Assembly (NCBI GenBank): GCA_020073375.1
Contig: JAIQFG010000038.1
Location: forward strand, 43,276-107,275
Length of the DNA: 64,000 nt
From: Terriglobia bacterium
GTDB taxonomy: Bacteria > Acidobacteriota > Terriglobia > Acidiferrales > UBA7541
Direction of reading: 5' to 3'
Part shown: piece by piece, positions 35,580 through 46,865 of the stretch
Numbering within the stretch: position 1 is the stretch's first letter
Layout of the letters: each line of letters opens with the position of its first letter
The notes under the pieces: model-generated
Databases searched by the model: none
The model's input: the letters and a program-made list of their open reading frames with translations, nothing else
What the model was told of the DNA's origin: nothing
Program-made: the position numbers and the translations under genes

Positions 35580-37025
35580 TTAATCGCCGGCTTGCCGGGC
35601 TTTCCCATCGCCGTTGCCAATCACGTGAAACTTCATGAAGTTCGTCGTGCCGCCCACGAACAGCGGCGTACCGGCCACGATGCCCACCACGTCACCGCGC
35701 TTGACCAACTTTTCCTCGAGCAGCCGTTTTTCTGTGTACTGCACCAACTCCTCGATATCCTGCACTTTTCCGATGGTGCGCGGCACGACTCCCCAATAGA
35801 GGGAAAGCCTGCGCCGCGTTTCCTGAATCGTGGAGAACGCGATGATCGGCCGGCGCGGCCGGTGCTTGGACACAAGGCGCGCCGTGAAACCGGACTCGGT
35901 AAACACGGCGATCACCTTCATCTGCAATTCTTCCGAGGCGTGGCAGATCAGTTCCGAAGCCGTTTCCGCGATGTTGAATTGCGCGGGCTTGGGGCGCAGG
36001 ACATTGGGGTTATTGGCTTCGGCCGCACGGATGATGCGGTCCATCATCTGTACGGCCTGCACAGGATAAGCCCCCGACGCGGTTTCGGCCGATAGCATGA
36101 GCGCGTCGCTGCCGTCGAACACGGCGTTGGCCACGTCGGACGCTTCGGCGCGCGTGGGCCGCGGATTCTGCGTCATCGATTCGAGCATCTGCGTCGCGGT
36201 GATCACCGGGCGGCGCGCCTCGCTGGCGCGAATGATGATCTGTTTCTGGACGACGGGCACCATCTCCTGGTTCATTTCCACGCCCAGATCGCCGCGCGCC
36301 ACCATCACGCCGTCCGACACCTTGAGAATTTCCTCGAGATTATCGATCGCTTCCGGCTTTTCCAGCTTGGCGATCACCGGAACGTCTTTTTTGGCGCGCG
36401 CGATGGCAGCCTTAGCCTGCAGCACGTCCTTCGCGCTGCGAACAAAGCTCACCGCGATGAAATTCGCGCCCGCTCCGAGCGCGAAAATCAGGTCGTCATG
36501 GTCTTTCGGTGTAACCGCGGGAATCTTGAGTTTGACGCCCGGCAAGTTGATGCCCTTGTGCTCGCCCAGCACTCCGCCGTTCACCACCCGCGTGAACACT
36601 TCATGCGAAGTGGTCGAAAGCACGCGCAATTCGATCAAGCCGTCGGAAATCAGGATGCGGTCCCCCCGCGAGACGTCGCGCGCCATTCGTTTGTACGTGG
36701 TGCTGACACCATAGACGGTGCCCACGCACGACACGGTCGATATCGTGAATTTTTGTCCAGCCTTCAACACCACGGGTTTTCCGTCCGCCAGTTTCCCGGT
36801 GCGTATTTTTGGCCCCTGCAGATCCGCCAGAATTCCGATGGGTTGCGACAGCCGCGCCGAGGCATCGCGCAAACGCTTGATGGTCCGCGCGTGGTCCTCG
36901 TGCGTGCCGTGCGAAAAATTCAGACGCGCCACGTCCATCCCGGCGCGCATCAATTTTTCAATCATTTCCGGAGAATTGCTCGCCGGTCCCAATGTGCATA
37001 CAATTTTAGCGCTGCGAAAATTCAT
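35580..37025 (-). CDS. pyk: Pyruvate kinase
   Basis: 481 aa from ATG 37025 (MNFRSAKIVCTLGP), the usual length; frames beginning at 37154 translate a tandem repeat and were rejected. Catalytic and binding motifs: ARLNFSHGTHEDH, FVRSAKDV, IAKLEKPEAIDNL, VARGDLGVE, and TQMLESMTQNPRPTRAE. Converts phosphoenolpyruvate and ADP to pyruvate and ATP in the cytoplasm. The genes gpmI and eno of lower glycolysis lie 6 kb away on the same strand. Confidence 0.97.
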   Translation of the reverse strand: MNFRSAKIVCTLGPASNSPEMIEKLMRAGMDVARLNFSHGTHEDHARTIKRLRDASARLSQPIGILADLQGPKIRTGKLADGKPVVLKAGQKFTISTVSCVGTVYGVSTTYKRMARDVSRGDRILISDGLIELRVLSTTSHEVFTRVVNGGVLGEHKGINLPGVKLKIPAVTPKDHDDLIFALGAGANFIAVSFVRSAKDVLQAKAAIARAKKDVPVIAKLEKPEAIDNLEEILKVSDGVMVARGDLGVEMNQEMVPVVQKQIIIRASEARRPVITATQMLESMTQNPRPTRAEASDVANAVFDGSDALMLSAETASGAYPVQAVQMMDRIIRAAEANNPNVLRPKPAQFNIAETASELICHASEELQMKVIAVFTESGFTARLVSKHRPRRPIIAFSTIQETRRRLSLYWGVVPRTIGKVQDIEELVQYTEKRLLEEKLVKRGDVVGIVAGTPLFVGGTTNFMKFHVIGNGDGKARQAGD

Positions 37026-37089
37026 CGGTTTCTTTCCAACCCATTCTGCCTGGAAGGGGGATGAGGTTTCTTCGGCCTGCTTCACGGGT

Positions 37090-37194
37090 GCGGGCGCTAC
37101 TTGGAGCCCGCCGGAACAACAGACGCGGGCTCTACTTGGAGCCCGCCGAAGCAACAGACGCGGGCTCTACTTCGAGCTCGCCGAAGCTGTAGAG
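37090..37194. repeat. Three 35-bp tandem hairpin units
   Basis: Units at 37090-37124, 37125-37159 and 37160-37194, each about 35 bases (for example GCGGGCTCTACTTGGAGC followed by CCGCCGAAGCAACAGAC). Each unit contains its own inverted repeat, GCGGGCTC-TACTTG-GAGCCCGC in the middle unit, with one mismatch in the outer two. The third overlaps the end of the M20 peptidase gene. Confidence 0.93.
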
Positions 37195-38609
37195 GCGAAG
37201 CTTGCAACCACATGATATAGGAATGCGACGCCTTTGTGAAATCCGTCCACCGACATGCGCTCTTCATCGCCGTGCACGCGAGAATAATCATCTTCGGTGA
37301 GTGGAAACGGCTCCAGGCCGTAGGCCTGCACCTTGTGCAGGCGAAGGCTCGCGGAATCGGTGGCGCCGGTCCCCAGAAGCGGCACGGAAATCGCGCCGGG
37401 AAATTCCTGCGGCGTGAGCCGCTCGATGGCCTGGTACAAGGGCGAAGTTAATTCCGATGGAGGTGCGTTTTCACCCGAATCCGGAGCCAGTTGGAAGCGG
37501 ACTTGCGGGTCATTGACGATTTTTCCGAATTGCCCGATCAACTCGTCGATGGAATGGCCGGGAAGCATTCTCACGTTCAGGTTGGCGGTCGCTTCCGAGG
37601 GAATCACATTCACGCGCACCCCGGCCTGCAACATCGTGGGGGCAATGGTGTCGCGCAGCATGGAATTCCACATCGGGCTCATTTCCGAAAGATGCTTGTA
37701 GGCCAGGTCGACGCGTGCAGGCTGCTCCAGAGCGCGCATCCACTTGGCGGTTTCGTCGTCCTCGATTTTCGAGAGCTGCTCGAAATAGCGCAGCGTGATG
37801 GTGCTGGGCTGCGCCGGAACCTGGTAGTTCCCCAATTTTTCGATTGCGGCCGCCAGATGAACGACCGCGCTTTCCGGCCGGGGCATCGAACCGTGTCCTG
37901 ACGGGCCCGCCGCGGTCACCATGACGTTGTAAGCGACTTTTTCGCTGGCCTGGATTCCGACGTACTGCACCTTGCCGTCCTTGACGATCACGCGGCCGCC
38001 TTCGTTGAGGGCGTAGGCGCAGGCAATCTTGTCCCAATATTTCTGGATGGTATTTTTGATGCTGGCCGCGCCGCCCTGCTCTTCGTCGTCGGTGGCCAGG
38101 AACAGGACGTCGCGACCTAGCCGCGCGTGCGTGCGCTTCAGTTCCACGATCGTAGCGATGTTGGCGGTGAGCATGGCTTTGTCGTCAATCGAACCGCGCC
38201 CGTACAGATAGCCTTCGCGAACCACCGCGGCAAACGGGTCCATGGACCATTTCTTGGGGTCCACGCCCACTGTGTCCTGGTGCGCTACCAGCAGCAGGGC
38301 ATTGGACGGGTCGGGCAGCGGGCCCGCCTGCAGGCGCGCGATCACCACGCTCCGCCCCGGCGCCATTTCCAGAACCTCGTTTGAGATCCCTTCCTTCTGA
38401 AAAATGGCGGAAATATACTTGGCCGTGGCGGACTCATTGCCGGGAGGGTTAACGGTATTGATCTTGATCAGATCGGCAAGCCAGCCCTGGGCCTCGTCGC
38501 CCAGCTTGGCAAGATCCGCCTGCGGCGCGCCGGTTTGCGCGCCCGCCAATCCGGCGGAGAACACGACCCACCCGAAGGCGAGGACCATCAGCCATGCGCG
38601 ACGAACCAT
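37167..38609 (-). CDS. Secreted M20-family peptidase
   Basis: 480 aa from ATG 38609, which follows GGAGGAAAG; a Met eight codons further up lacks it. Signal peptide ends near AGAQ (residue 25). Metal-binding pattern of M20: VAHQDTVGVD (His), GRGSIDDKA (bridging Asp), and TDDEEQGG (Glu). The family hydrolyses dipeptides or N-acyl amino acids; the signal peptide points to the periplasm. The final codons and the TAG stop are inside a tandem repeat, so the tail (SASSK) may be repeat-derived. Confidence 0.9.
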   Translation of the reverse strand: MVRRAWLMVLAFGWVVFSAGLAGAQTGAPQADLAKLGDEAQGWLADLIKINTVNPPGNESATAKYISAIFQKEGISNEVLEMAPGRSVVIARLQAGPLPDPSNALLLVAHQDTVGVDPKKWSMDPFAAVVREGYLYGRGSIDDKAMLTANIATIVELKRTHARLGRDVLFLATDDEEQGGAASIKNTIQKYWDKIACAYALNEGGRVIVKDGKVQYVGIQASEKVAYNVMVTAAGPSGHGSMPRPESAVVHLAAAIEKLGNYQVPAQPSTITLRYFEQLSKIEDDETAKWMRALEQPARVDLAYKHLSEMSPMWNSMLRDTIAPTMLQAGVRVNVIPSEATANLNVRMLPGHSIDELIGQFGKIVNDPQVRFQLAPDSGENAPPSELTSPLYQAIERLTPQEFPGAISVPLLGTGATDSASLRLHKVQAYGLEPFPLTEDDYSRVHGDEERMSVDGFHKGVAFLYHVVASFASTASASSK

Positions 38610-38861
38610 TTTGCTTTCCTCCACGCGAATCATCGGCCTGTTTCAAGGCCAATTCATCGTAACATGTGTCGGCGGGATGCAAGCCCCGGCTTGCGCGCCG
38701 ATGTGCCCCGATGAAAACGGGGAATAGAATATTTGAACATCCCCGCGCTTCGTGGCAGCATCGAACTGGGTGGGTCGGTGTGGTTTGACCGGTCCATTGG
38801 ATTTGAGGGTGGAAAAGCCTTCAGCGGAGAGAAGGCTGCGTTTCGGGAGGTTGATCCAAAT

Positions 38862-39923
38862 ATGCGAGTTAATCCATTTCGCAAACTCGTTCTGGCAGCG
38901 GTTATGTTCACCCTGGTCTGTCCCGCCGGTGAACTTGCCCTGCTGGCGCAGAACAAGGACAAACAGCCGCCGGCGATACCGCCCCAGCAAACCCCCGGAT
39001 TCTCGATTTCCGTCACCGTGCCGGTGGTCAGCGTGGACGTGGTGGTCACCGACAACGACGGCAATTACCTGACCGGCCTGAAAAAGGAAAATTTCCGCAT
39101 TACCGAGGACGGCGCCGTGCAATCCATCTCGAACTTCGCCCCCAGCGACGCGCCCATTACCATTGTGCTGCTTCTGGAGTTCAGCAAGCTGGGATATGAG
39201 ATTTTCTCCGCCAACGCCGTCAACTGGGCCGCCGCGTTTCTGGGGAATCTCAACAAGAACGACTGGGTGGCCCTGGAAACATTTAACATGCGCCCGCACG
39301 TCGATGTCGACTTCACGCACAATGGAAATGAAGTGATGCAAGGCCTGTCGCAGCTCTATTTCCCGCCCTTCAGCGAGTCCAACCTGTTTGACGCGCTCTC
39401 GGATGTCCTGGACCGCATCAAGGACGTCAAGGGAAAGAAATCCGTCCTGGTGCTGGCCTCCGGGCTCGATACGTTCAGCAAGTCGAACCTCGACCAGACC
39501 ATGAAACGCATTCGCGAGTCTGACGCCACGATCTACACCGTCGGAGTCGGCTCCCAATTGTTCATGATGGCGGAATCCAACGGCGGAGGCGGCTTCGGCG
39601 AGAATTTGAATTTTATCCAGGCGGAAAACCAGATGAAAACCTTCGCGGCCCTGACCGGGGGGCGCGCCTGGTTTCCCCGCTTTGACGGCGAAATCCCATC
39701 CATCATGCAGGAAGTCGCCGCGAGCCTGCGCAACCAGTACAGCCTGGCGTATTCGCCCTCCAACACGTCCCTCGACGGCAAATATCGCAAGATCAAAGTC
39801 GAACTGGTCGCGCCCGACGGCGGCCCCTTGACCGTGAACAACCAAAAGGGCAAGAAGGTAAAATTCCAGGTGTACGCGCGGCAGGGATACACGGCGCCGA
39901 AATCCAACGTCGATGCGAACTAG
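38862..39923 (+). CDS. VWFA-related protein, acidobacterial family
   Basis: 353 aa from ATG 38862, which begins a signal peptide (MRVNPFRKLVLAAVM); an in-frame TTG 129 bases upstream has no signal and was not used. After a Gln/Pro linker, residues about 60-110 form a beta domain (VDVVVTDNDGNYLTGLKKENFRITEDG), typical for this family. The von Willebrand A domain follows; its MIDAS site is degraded, with LLEFSKLG in place of DxSxS. The protein ends with a Gly-Lys-Lys-Val beta strand. Family found mainly in Acidobacteriota; function unknown, probably periplasmic adhesion or scaffold. Confidence 0.9.
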   Translation: MRVNPFRKLVLAAVMFTLVCPAGELALLAQNKDKQPPAIPPQQTPGFSISVTVPVVSVDVVVTDNDGNYLTGLKKENFRITEDGAVQSISNFAPSDAPITIVLLLEFSKLGYEIFSANAVNWAAAFLGNLNKNDWVALETFNMRPHVDVDFTHNGNEVMQGLSQLYFPPFSESNLFDALSDVLDRIKDVKGKKSVLVLASGLDTFSKSNLDQTMKRIRESDATIYTVGVGSQLFMMAESNGGGGFGENLNFIQAENQMKTFAALTGGRAWFPRFDGEIPSIMQEVAASLRNQYSLAYSPSNTSLDGKYRKIKVELVAPDGGPLTVNNQKGKKVKFQVYARQGYTAPKSNVDAN

Positions 39924-39931
39924 CCGATTTC

Positions 39932-39959
39932 GTAGGACAGGCAATAGTGCCTGTTCTAC
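39932..39959. repeat. Short palindrome, GTAGGACAGGCA
   Basis: GTAGGACAGGCA (39932-39943) and TGCCTGTTCTAC (39948-39959) pair with one mismatch around ATAG. Shares the GTAGGACAG terminus of the doublets but is a single hairpin. Between the VWFA and hydrolase genes. Confidence 0.85.
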
Positions 39960-40044
39960 TCAACTGCCGCTCAAAACCAATCTGCCCCACTGTTGAAGCA
40001 AGTGGTTACGACCTTCCGCCGAAGTCCGGTATAAAATCCAGCCC

Positions 40045-41199
40045 GTGAGCTCTTCACACTCTAGCCGCTCTTCCGGCGCCGGAAAATTTTTGGGCATTTG
40101 TTTGTTCGCCGCCGCCCTCGCGATGACGGGCCTGTACGGCCTTCGTTACGATCTTTGCAGTTATGCGGTGCTGATTCATTTTCTGAATCCCCGCGCATCG
40201 GGCCTGTTCTTGCGCTGGGAAACTTACCCGGTCGTAACGCAGGATGTCGTTCTTCCTTTGGCGCAAGGATCCGTGCGGGCGCGGCTCTACATGCCCGGCG
40301 GCGTTGCCCATCCGCCCGGCATGGTCGTCGTTCACGGAATTCATCATCTGGGAATCGACGAACCTCGCCTGGCGAGTTTTGCCGGCGCGGCTGCCGGAAG
40401 CGGCTTCGCGGTGTTGACGCCCGAGGTCGCGGCATTGGCCGACTATCATGTGGACGCTGCATCGATCGCCACCATCGGGGAATCCCCCTCATGGCTTGAG
40501 CAGCGCCTGGGCACGGGGCCCGTAACGGTTGTAGGGGTGAGCTTTGCCGGGGGGCTTTCTCTTCTTGCTGCATCCGATCCCCGGTATGCGCCACACATCC
40601 GATCGCTGCTCCTGATGGGCGCCTATGACGATCTCGCGCGAGTCTCCCGATTTCTGGCTACCAGCGAAGCGGAGTTGCCTGATGGGCGCACCGAGCCCTA
40701 CAAGGCCCACGATTATGGGGCCGCCGTTTTCGTCTACTCCCATCTGGAGCAATTTTTCCCGGTCGGCGATTTGGTCGTGGCGCACTCGGCATTGCGCGAT
40801 TGGCTGTGGGAGCGTCCGCAGGACGCCCAGCCGCTACTCGCACAGTTGACTCCCGCCGGAAGGGACACCATGAATCTATTGATGGGGCGCCGGATCGGCG
40901 AATTGCGCGGGAAACTGCTCGAGGCGATCCGCGTCGATCAATCGCAGCTTGCGGCAATTTCTCCCCAGGGAAAGCTCGGCAATCTGCGCGCCCCCGTGTT
41001 CGTCCTGCACGGCGCGAACGACGACATTATTCCATCCACCGAGAGCCTCTGGCTGGAAAAGGATATCCCCAGAAATTATCTGCGAGAGGTGTTGATCACG
41101 TCCGCATTTTCCCACGTCGATCCCGAAAAGGCCGCCACCTGGCGCGATGAACTGCGTCTGGTGCATTTCCTTGCGGACTTTTTGCGCGCGTCGGAATAA
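40045..41199 (+). CDS. Membrane-anchored alpha/beta hydrolase
   Basis: 384 aa beginning at GTG 40045. A hydrophobic segment at about 14-32 anchors or exports the protein. The alpha/beta-hydrolase nucleophile elbow is GVSFAGG (Ser about residue 172), and a cap and C-terminal region with HGANDDIIPS (Asp) and SAFSHVDPE (His) supply the rest of the triad. Substrate unknown; an esterase or thioesterase is likely. No operon partner. Confidence 0.82.
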   Translation: MSSSHSSRSSGAGKFLGICLFAAALAMTGLYGLRYDLCSYAVLIHFLNPRASGLFLRWETYPVVTQDVVLPLAQGSVRARLYMPGGVAHPPGMVVVHGIHHLGIDEPRLASFAGAAAGSGFAVLTPEVAALADYHVDAASIATIGESPSWLEQRLGTGPVTVVGVSFAGGLSLLAASDPRYAPHIRSLLLMGAYDDLARVSRFLATSEAELPDGRTEPYKAHDYGAAVFVYSHLEQFFPVGDLVVAHSALRDWLWERPQDAQPLLAQLTPAGRDTMNLLMGRRIGELRGKLLEAIRVDQSQLAAISPQGKLGNLRAPVFVLHGANDDIIPSTESLWLEKDIPRNYLREVLITSAFSHVDPEKAATWRDELRLVHFLADFLRASE

Positions 41200-41258
41200 T
41201 TTGCGGTATGGCCCACGGGCAGAGATCTCCATAAATCTTGGAAAAAACACCTCACCTC

Positions 41259-41338
41259 GTCATTCCGAGCGAAGCGAGGAATCCCTGCGCGGTCTGAATT
41301 CAACAGAAAGAGAGATTCCTCGCTTCGCTGGGAATGAC
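41259..41338. repeat. Inverted doublet, GTCATTCCGAGC family
   Basis: Arm GTCATTCCGAGCGAAGCGAG at 41259 onward and its reverse complement at 41314-41338 match over 25 bases with one mismatch. The arm is itself partly self-complementary (GAGCGAAGCGAG / CTCGCTTCGCT). Located between convergent hydrolase and gpmI genes; another well-preserved copy is at 48541. Confidence 0.9.
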
Positions 41339-41430
41339 AAAACAAAAAAGTGGCTTCATGAATTGCAGGAATCGCAACATTTAACTCGGGAGCGGGTTAC
41401 GCTTCACCGATCACCAGTCACCGTTTCCCC

Positions 41431-42990
41431 TCACTTCTTCACGCGCAAATCGTGCCCCGTCATCTCCACCGGCACGGGAAGCCCCAGGACCCCGAGCAGC
41501 GTCGGCGCGACGTCACGCAACGACCCGCCGGGCGCGAGCGGCCCGGCCCCATCATCGGTGGCGATGATCAAGGGAACGGGATTTGTGGTGTGGTAGGTGT
41601 GCGGGCCTCCGGTCACGGGATCGATCATGGTTTCGGCGTTTCCGTGATCGGCCGTAACAATCCAGGCACCGCCCCTCGGCTGCAGCACCTGCCGGATGCG
41701 CCCCAGGCACTCGTCCACAGTTTCGACGGCCTTGATCGTCGCTTCCAACTTTCCGGAGTGGCCCACCATGTCGGCGTTCGCGAAATTCATGACGATGGCG
41801 TCAAAATCGCCCTTCTCCACGGCCTTCACGATCGCATCGGCGATTCCCGCGGCGCTCATTTCCGGCTTCAGATCGTACGTGGGCACCTTCGGCGAAGGGA
41901 CCAGGATGCGTTCCTCGCCGCCAAACGGTTTTTCGATCCCGCCATTGAAAAAGTAAGTGACGTGCGCGTATTTTTCCGTCTCGGCGCAGCGCAGATTTTT
42001 CAGATTCTGCTCGGCAAACACCTGCGCCAGGATGTGCGCGATTTTTTCGGGGGCGATCACGTAGCGCAGCCACGGCCAGGCTTTGTCGTATTGCGTCATG
42101 GCGACGTAGCACAAATTTTGCGGGCGCTTGGGATCGGCGAATTCCTTGAATCCCGGCTCGGCGATGGCCCGCGTCATCTGTCGGGCGCGGTCGGCGCGGA
42201 AATTGAAAAAAATCACGGCATCGTCGTCGTGAATCGGTCCGATTGCGGGCGACGAAGGGGAGGTGCTCCCGGTAACTACGATCGGATCGATGAATTCGTC
42301 GGTGACGCCGCGCTCGTAGCTGCGGCGCACGGCCTCGACCGGGTCGGCTGTCTTGATTTCGGCATCGCCGTGGACCACGGCGCGGTAGGCGCGCTCCACG
42401 CGCTCCCAGCGGTTGTCGCGGTCCATCGCATAATAGCGCCCGGTGAGCGAAGCGATCTGCCCGCACCCGATCTCGCGGATCCTCTGCTGCAGTTGCTGGA
42501 TATATTCCACGCCGCTGTGCGGGGGCGTGTCGCGCCCATCCATGAAGCAGTGAATGAATACGCGCTCAACATGCTGCTCGCGCGCCATACGAAGTAACGC
42601 GTAAAGATGCTGCAAGTGCGAGTGCACGCCGCCGTCGCTCGCCAGGCCCAGCAAATGCAGATTGCGGGTTCGGCCCCGCTCCATGGCATCGAGCAGCAGC
42701 GGTTGCCTGGAAAATTCGCCGTTCGCGATCAGCAGGTCGATGCGCGTGATGTCCATGTGAATGATGCGCCCCGCGCCCATGTTCATATGCCCCACTTCGC
42801 TGTTGCCCATCTGCCCCTCGGGCAAGCCGACTGCGGGCCCCGAAGTCTGGATCAGCGTGTTGGGAAAATCCTTCAGCAGGCGGTCGTAATTCGGTTTGCG
42901 CGCGAGAGCGATGGCGTTGCCCTTGGTTTCGGCCCTGTAGCCCCACCCGTCGAGCACGGTCAGTACAATCGGTTTCGGTCGTTTTGGCAT
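41431..42990 (-). CDS. gpmI: 2,3-bisphosphoglycerate-independent phosphoglycerate mutase
   Basis: 519 aa from ATG 42990, 19 bases after the eno stop. Motifs: VLDGWGYR (metal Asp), the nucleophile Ser in [43 protein letters not shown] and TADHGNAE (metal ligands). Converts 3-phosphoglycerate to 2-phosphoglycerate with Mn2+. Same strand and close to eno, so probably co-transcribed with it. An open frame running further upstream overlaps eno and was rejected. Confidence 0.97.
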   Translation of the reverse strand: MPKRPKPIVLTVLDGWGYRAETKGNAIALARKPNYDRLLKDFPNTLIQTSGPAVGLPEGQMGNSEVGHMNMGAGRIIHMDITRIDLLIANGEFSRQPLLLDAMERGRTRNLHLLGLASDGGVHSHLQHLYALLRMAREQHVERVFIHCFMDGRDTPPHSGVEYIQQLQQRIREIGCGQIASLTGRYYAMDRDNRWERVERAYRAVVHGDAEIKTADPVEAVRRSYERGVTDEFIDPIVVTGSTSPSSPAIGPIHDDDAVIFFNFRADRARQMTRAIAEPGFKEFADPKRPQNLCYVAMTQYDKAWPWLRYVIAPEKIAHILAQVFAEQNLKNLRCAETEKYAHVTYFFNGGIEKPFGGEERILVPSPKVPTYDLKPEMSAAGIADAIVKAVEKGDFDAIVMNFANADMVGHSGKLEATIKAVETVDECLGRIRQVLQPRGGAWIVTADHGNAETMIDPVTGGPHTYHTTNPVPLIIATDDGAGPLAPGGSLRDVAPTLLGVLGLPVPVEMTGHDLRVKK

Positions 42991-43009
42991 GGGTTGTCGG
43001 TTTCGTCGC

Positions 43010-44534
<1,525 letters not shown>

Positions 44535-45767
44535 TCAATCCGGCTCCTCAATCATGGATTCCTCGCGCACCACGACGACCACACCGTTCTCCGTAACGTT
44601 ATAGCGCTGGCGGTCGGCCTCGATGTCGTATCCGATTTCGGCGCGCTCCGGGATCGTAACGTGCCGGTCGATAATGGCGTTGCGGACTCGGGCATGCCGG
44701 CCGATGGTCACGTGGTTGAACAGGATGGAGTTTTCAATCTCGCTGTAGCTGTTGACGCGCACGTCGTAGCCAACCACCGAGCGGTTCACGCGCCCTCCGG
44801 AAATGATCGAGCCCGCGGCCACGATCGAGTCCAAAGCCGTGCCCATGCGCTGCGGGTCGGCGAACACCGTTTTCATCGGCGGATACTGGTGCTGCCAGGT
44901 GCGTAGCGGCCAGCCCTTGTCGTACAGGTTGAATACCGGAGTGACGGAAACCAGGTCCATGTTGGCTTCGTAATACGCTTCGACCGTGCCCACGTCGCGC
45001 CAATACTGCGGCCCGACTTTGTTTTCGTCGATGAAGTTATAGGCGTACACGCGGTACTTTGAAAAAATGCGCGGCAGGATGTCGCGCCCGAAATCGTGCT
45101 TGGAGTTGGGGTCCTCGGCGTCGGCCAGCAGGGCCGGGATCAGCAGTTGGGTATTAAAAATATAGACGCCCATGGAGGCGTTGACCATGTCCGGGTGCAG
45201 GTGCGAGCGCTTGGGATTGGAGGGTTTTTCCTCGAAGCCGTTGATGCGCCAGTTCGCGTCCGTTTCGATCACGCCGAATCGGCCCGCCGCTTCCTGGGCG
45301 GTAATTTCCAGCGTGGCCACGGTCACGTCCGCTCCCGCGTCCACGTGCTGCTGGAGCATTTTCTGATAATTCATTTTGTAAATGTGGTCGCCGGAGAGAA
45401 CAACGACGTAGCGCGAATGCTCGCTGCCAATGGAATATATATTTTGGTAAACCGCGTCTGCGGTTCCCAGATACCAGTTCGTGGAGACGCGCATTTGCGG
45501 CGGTAGGACTTCGATGAATTCCCCCAGGCCCAGAAGTTGCGACCATCCCTGGCGGATGTGGCGGTTCAGCGAAAGGGCTTTGTATTGCGTGAGGACGAAC
45601 ACCCGGCGTAAATCGCTGTTGATGCAGTTCGACAGCGTGACATCGATAATGCGGTAGACGCCGCCGAACGGCACCGCGGGCTTGGCGCGGTCGCGCGTCA
45701 GTGGCCACAGCCTCTCACCCTGTCCTCCGGCCAGCAGCACGCCGATCGCATCACGCATCAGGGACAT
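44535..45767 (-). CDS. glgC: Glucose-1-phosphate adenylyltransferase
   Basis: 410 aa, usual for the family. Nucleotidyltransferase motif GGQGERLWPLTRDRAKPAVP at the N-terminus, then GVYRIIDVTLSNCINS, GTADAVYQN, LSGDHIYKMNY (metal Asp), and EEKPSNPK (substrate Lys). A left-handed beta-helix follows (hexapeptide pattern near 340-390). Makes ADP-glucose for glycogen. It is divergent from rpsU, with the promoter region in the 265 bases between. Confidence 0.96.
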   Translation of the reverse strand: MSLMRDAIGVLLAGGQGERLWPLTRDRAKPAVPFGGVYRIIDVTLSNCINSDLRRVFVLTQYKALSLNRHIRQGWSQLLGLGEFIEVLPPQMRVSTNWYLGTADAVYQNIYSIGSEHSRYVVVLSGDHIYKMNYQKMLQQHVDAGADVTVATLEITAQEAAGRFGVIETDANWRINGFEEKPSNPKRSHLHPDMVNASMGVYIFNTQLLIPALLADAEDPNSKHDFGRDILPRIFSKYRVYAYNFIDENKVGPQYWRDVGTVEAYYEANMDLVSVTPVFNLYDKGWPLRTWQHQYPPMKTVFADPQRMGTALDSIVAAGSIISGGRVNRSVVGYDVRVNSYSEIENSILFNHVTIGRHARVRNAIIDRHVTIPERAEIGYDIEADRQRYNVTENGVVVVVREESMIEEPD

Positions 45768-45906
45768 CGGGATTCTCTCTGCCTGCGCCCTTGATCCGGG
45801 GCAGGGCCCATTTCCGCCCCGTCATTCTATCAGGTACGGGGAAAAGTCCCATACACAGTCCACCCCGGGGTTGGCCTTTTCGCGCCCGCTCGGGAAAAAA
45901 CAAAGC

Positions 45907-45935
45907 TTGACTTCGGAGAAAGGGTCCGCTAGAAG
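45907..45935 (+). promoter_or_regulatory. Likely sigma-70 promoter for rpsU
   Basis: TTGACT (45907-45912), 17-base spacer, TAGAAG (45930-45935). The -35 matches the consensus at five positions and the -10 at four. About 100 bases before the rpsU start. A TATGAT at 45981 is a second possible -10 without a -35. Confidence 0.4.
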
Positions 45936-46032
45936 TGAGTCCCAATAGGGTGTCATAAACGAACTGGCCTCTCATACCCTTATGATAAACAGCATTTTTT
46001 GCCACATGCATTGGAAGGATGGTGATTTTTAA

Positions 46033-46230
46033 GTGGCTGAAGTCAGCATTCAGGAAGGTGAGTCTCTGGAAAACGCTCTGCGCCGCTTCAAGCGCAAAGT
46101 GCAACAGGAAGACATCATCAAAGAGATCAAGAAGCACAGTTATTACATGAAGCCGGGCGAGAAGCGTCGCGCAAAACAGGCTCTCTCGCGCAAGCGTCTG
46201 CGCAAGAAGCAGCGCCGGGAACTGGATTAA
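46033..46230 (+). CDS. rpsU: 30S ribosomal protein S21
   Basis: 65 aa starting at GTG 46033. The sequence (MAEVSIQEGESLENALRRF start, KKHSYYMKPGEKRR, RKRLRKKQRRE basic tail) is a clear S21. It binds the 3' end region of 16S rRNA and helps initiation. The GGAAGG sequence 13-17 bases before GTG is a rather distant ribosome site. Confidence 0.96.
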   Translation: MAEVSIQEGESLENALRRFKRKVQQEDIIKEIKKHSYYMKPGEKRRAKQALSRKRLRKKQRRELD

Positions 46231-46387
46231 TTTCCCCCGGAACGGCGGCATGACCCACGGGATTTCCTAGGCACCTTCGGACGAGTTGGAAGCGGGACCC
46301 GAGTTATCGCTCGGCTACCCGGCCCCATCCAGCTCGTTCGAGGATGCTGCGGGCTCTGCAACCAGGAGCGGAGCCACGGAGCAGCGT

Positions 46388-46690
46388 ATGGAATACCACG
46401 ATAAGGTTCTGAAGTGTTCGGAATGCAATCAGGAGTTTGTCTTCACCGCCGGCGAGCAGATGTTTTTCGCCGACAAGGGCTTCAAAAACGAGCCCAAGCG
46501 GTGCAAGGATTGCAAATCCAAGCGCTCTCTGAGCCCGGGCCAAGGCGTCACCAACCAGAGGTCGGAAACCAAAACCACCTGCTCGCAGTGTGGAAAGGAA
46601 ACAACCGTTCCTTTCCGCCCGACGCAGGGGCGCCCTGTTTTCTGCCGGGAGTGCTTCCAGCAGAGGCGGGCCATGGGCTCCCCGGCGTAA
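46388..46690 (+). CDS. Two-zinc-ribbon protein
   Basis: 100 aa from ATG 46388. Two treble-clef/zinc-ribbon units: CSECNQEF with CKDC, then CSQCGKE with CREC; between them a Ser/Gln-rich linker. Small proteins of this type ('CxxC-x-CxxC zinc ribbon') occur beside rpsU in several bacteria, but their function is not known. Possibly nucleic-acid binding. It is in the same direction as rpsU, 157 bases downstream, and may be in the same transcript. Confidence 0.82.
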   Translation: MEYHDKVLKCSECNQEFVFTAGEQMFFADKGFKNEPKRCKDCKSKRSLSPGQGVTNQRSETKTTCSQCGKETTVPFRPTQGRPVFCRECFQQRRAMGSPA

Positions 46691-46865
46691 GGCAAGGGAG
46701 ACAGAAAATCGAACGTCGCACGTCGCTCCCTCGGTACGAGGCGCGCGAGCCTCTCTCTCCGTAACCATGACGTGAGGCTCCAATTGTAGTGCGCCGCAAC
46801 CGAAACACCTCTTCTGTTTCTGTTCCAAACACTATTTTCTCCCAGTTCCAAGTCACGCCGCTTCC

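Noticed and set aside
37026..37154. Upstream extension of the pyk reading frame
   Set aside because: It translates the 35-bp tandem repeat and adds residues unlike pyruvate kinases.
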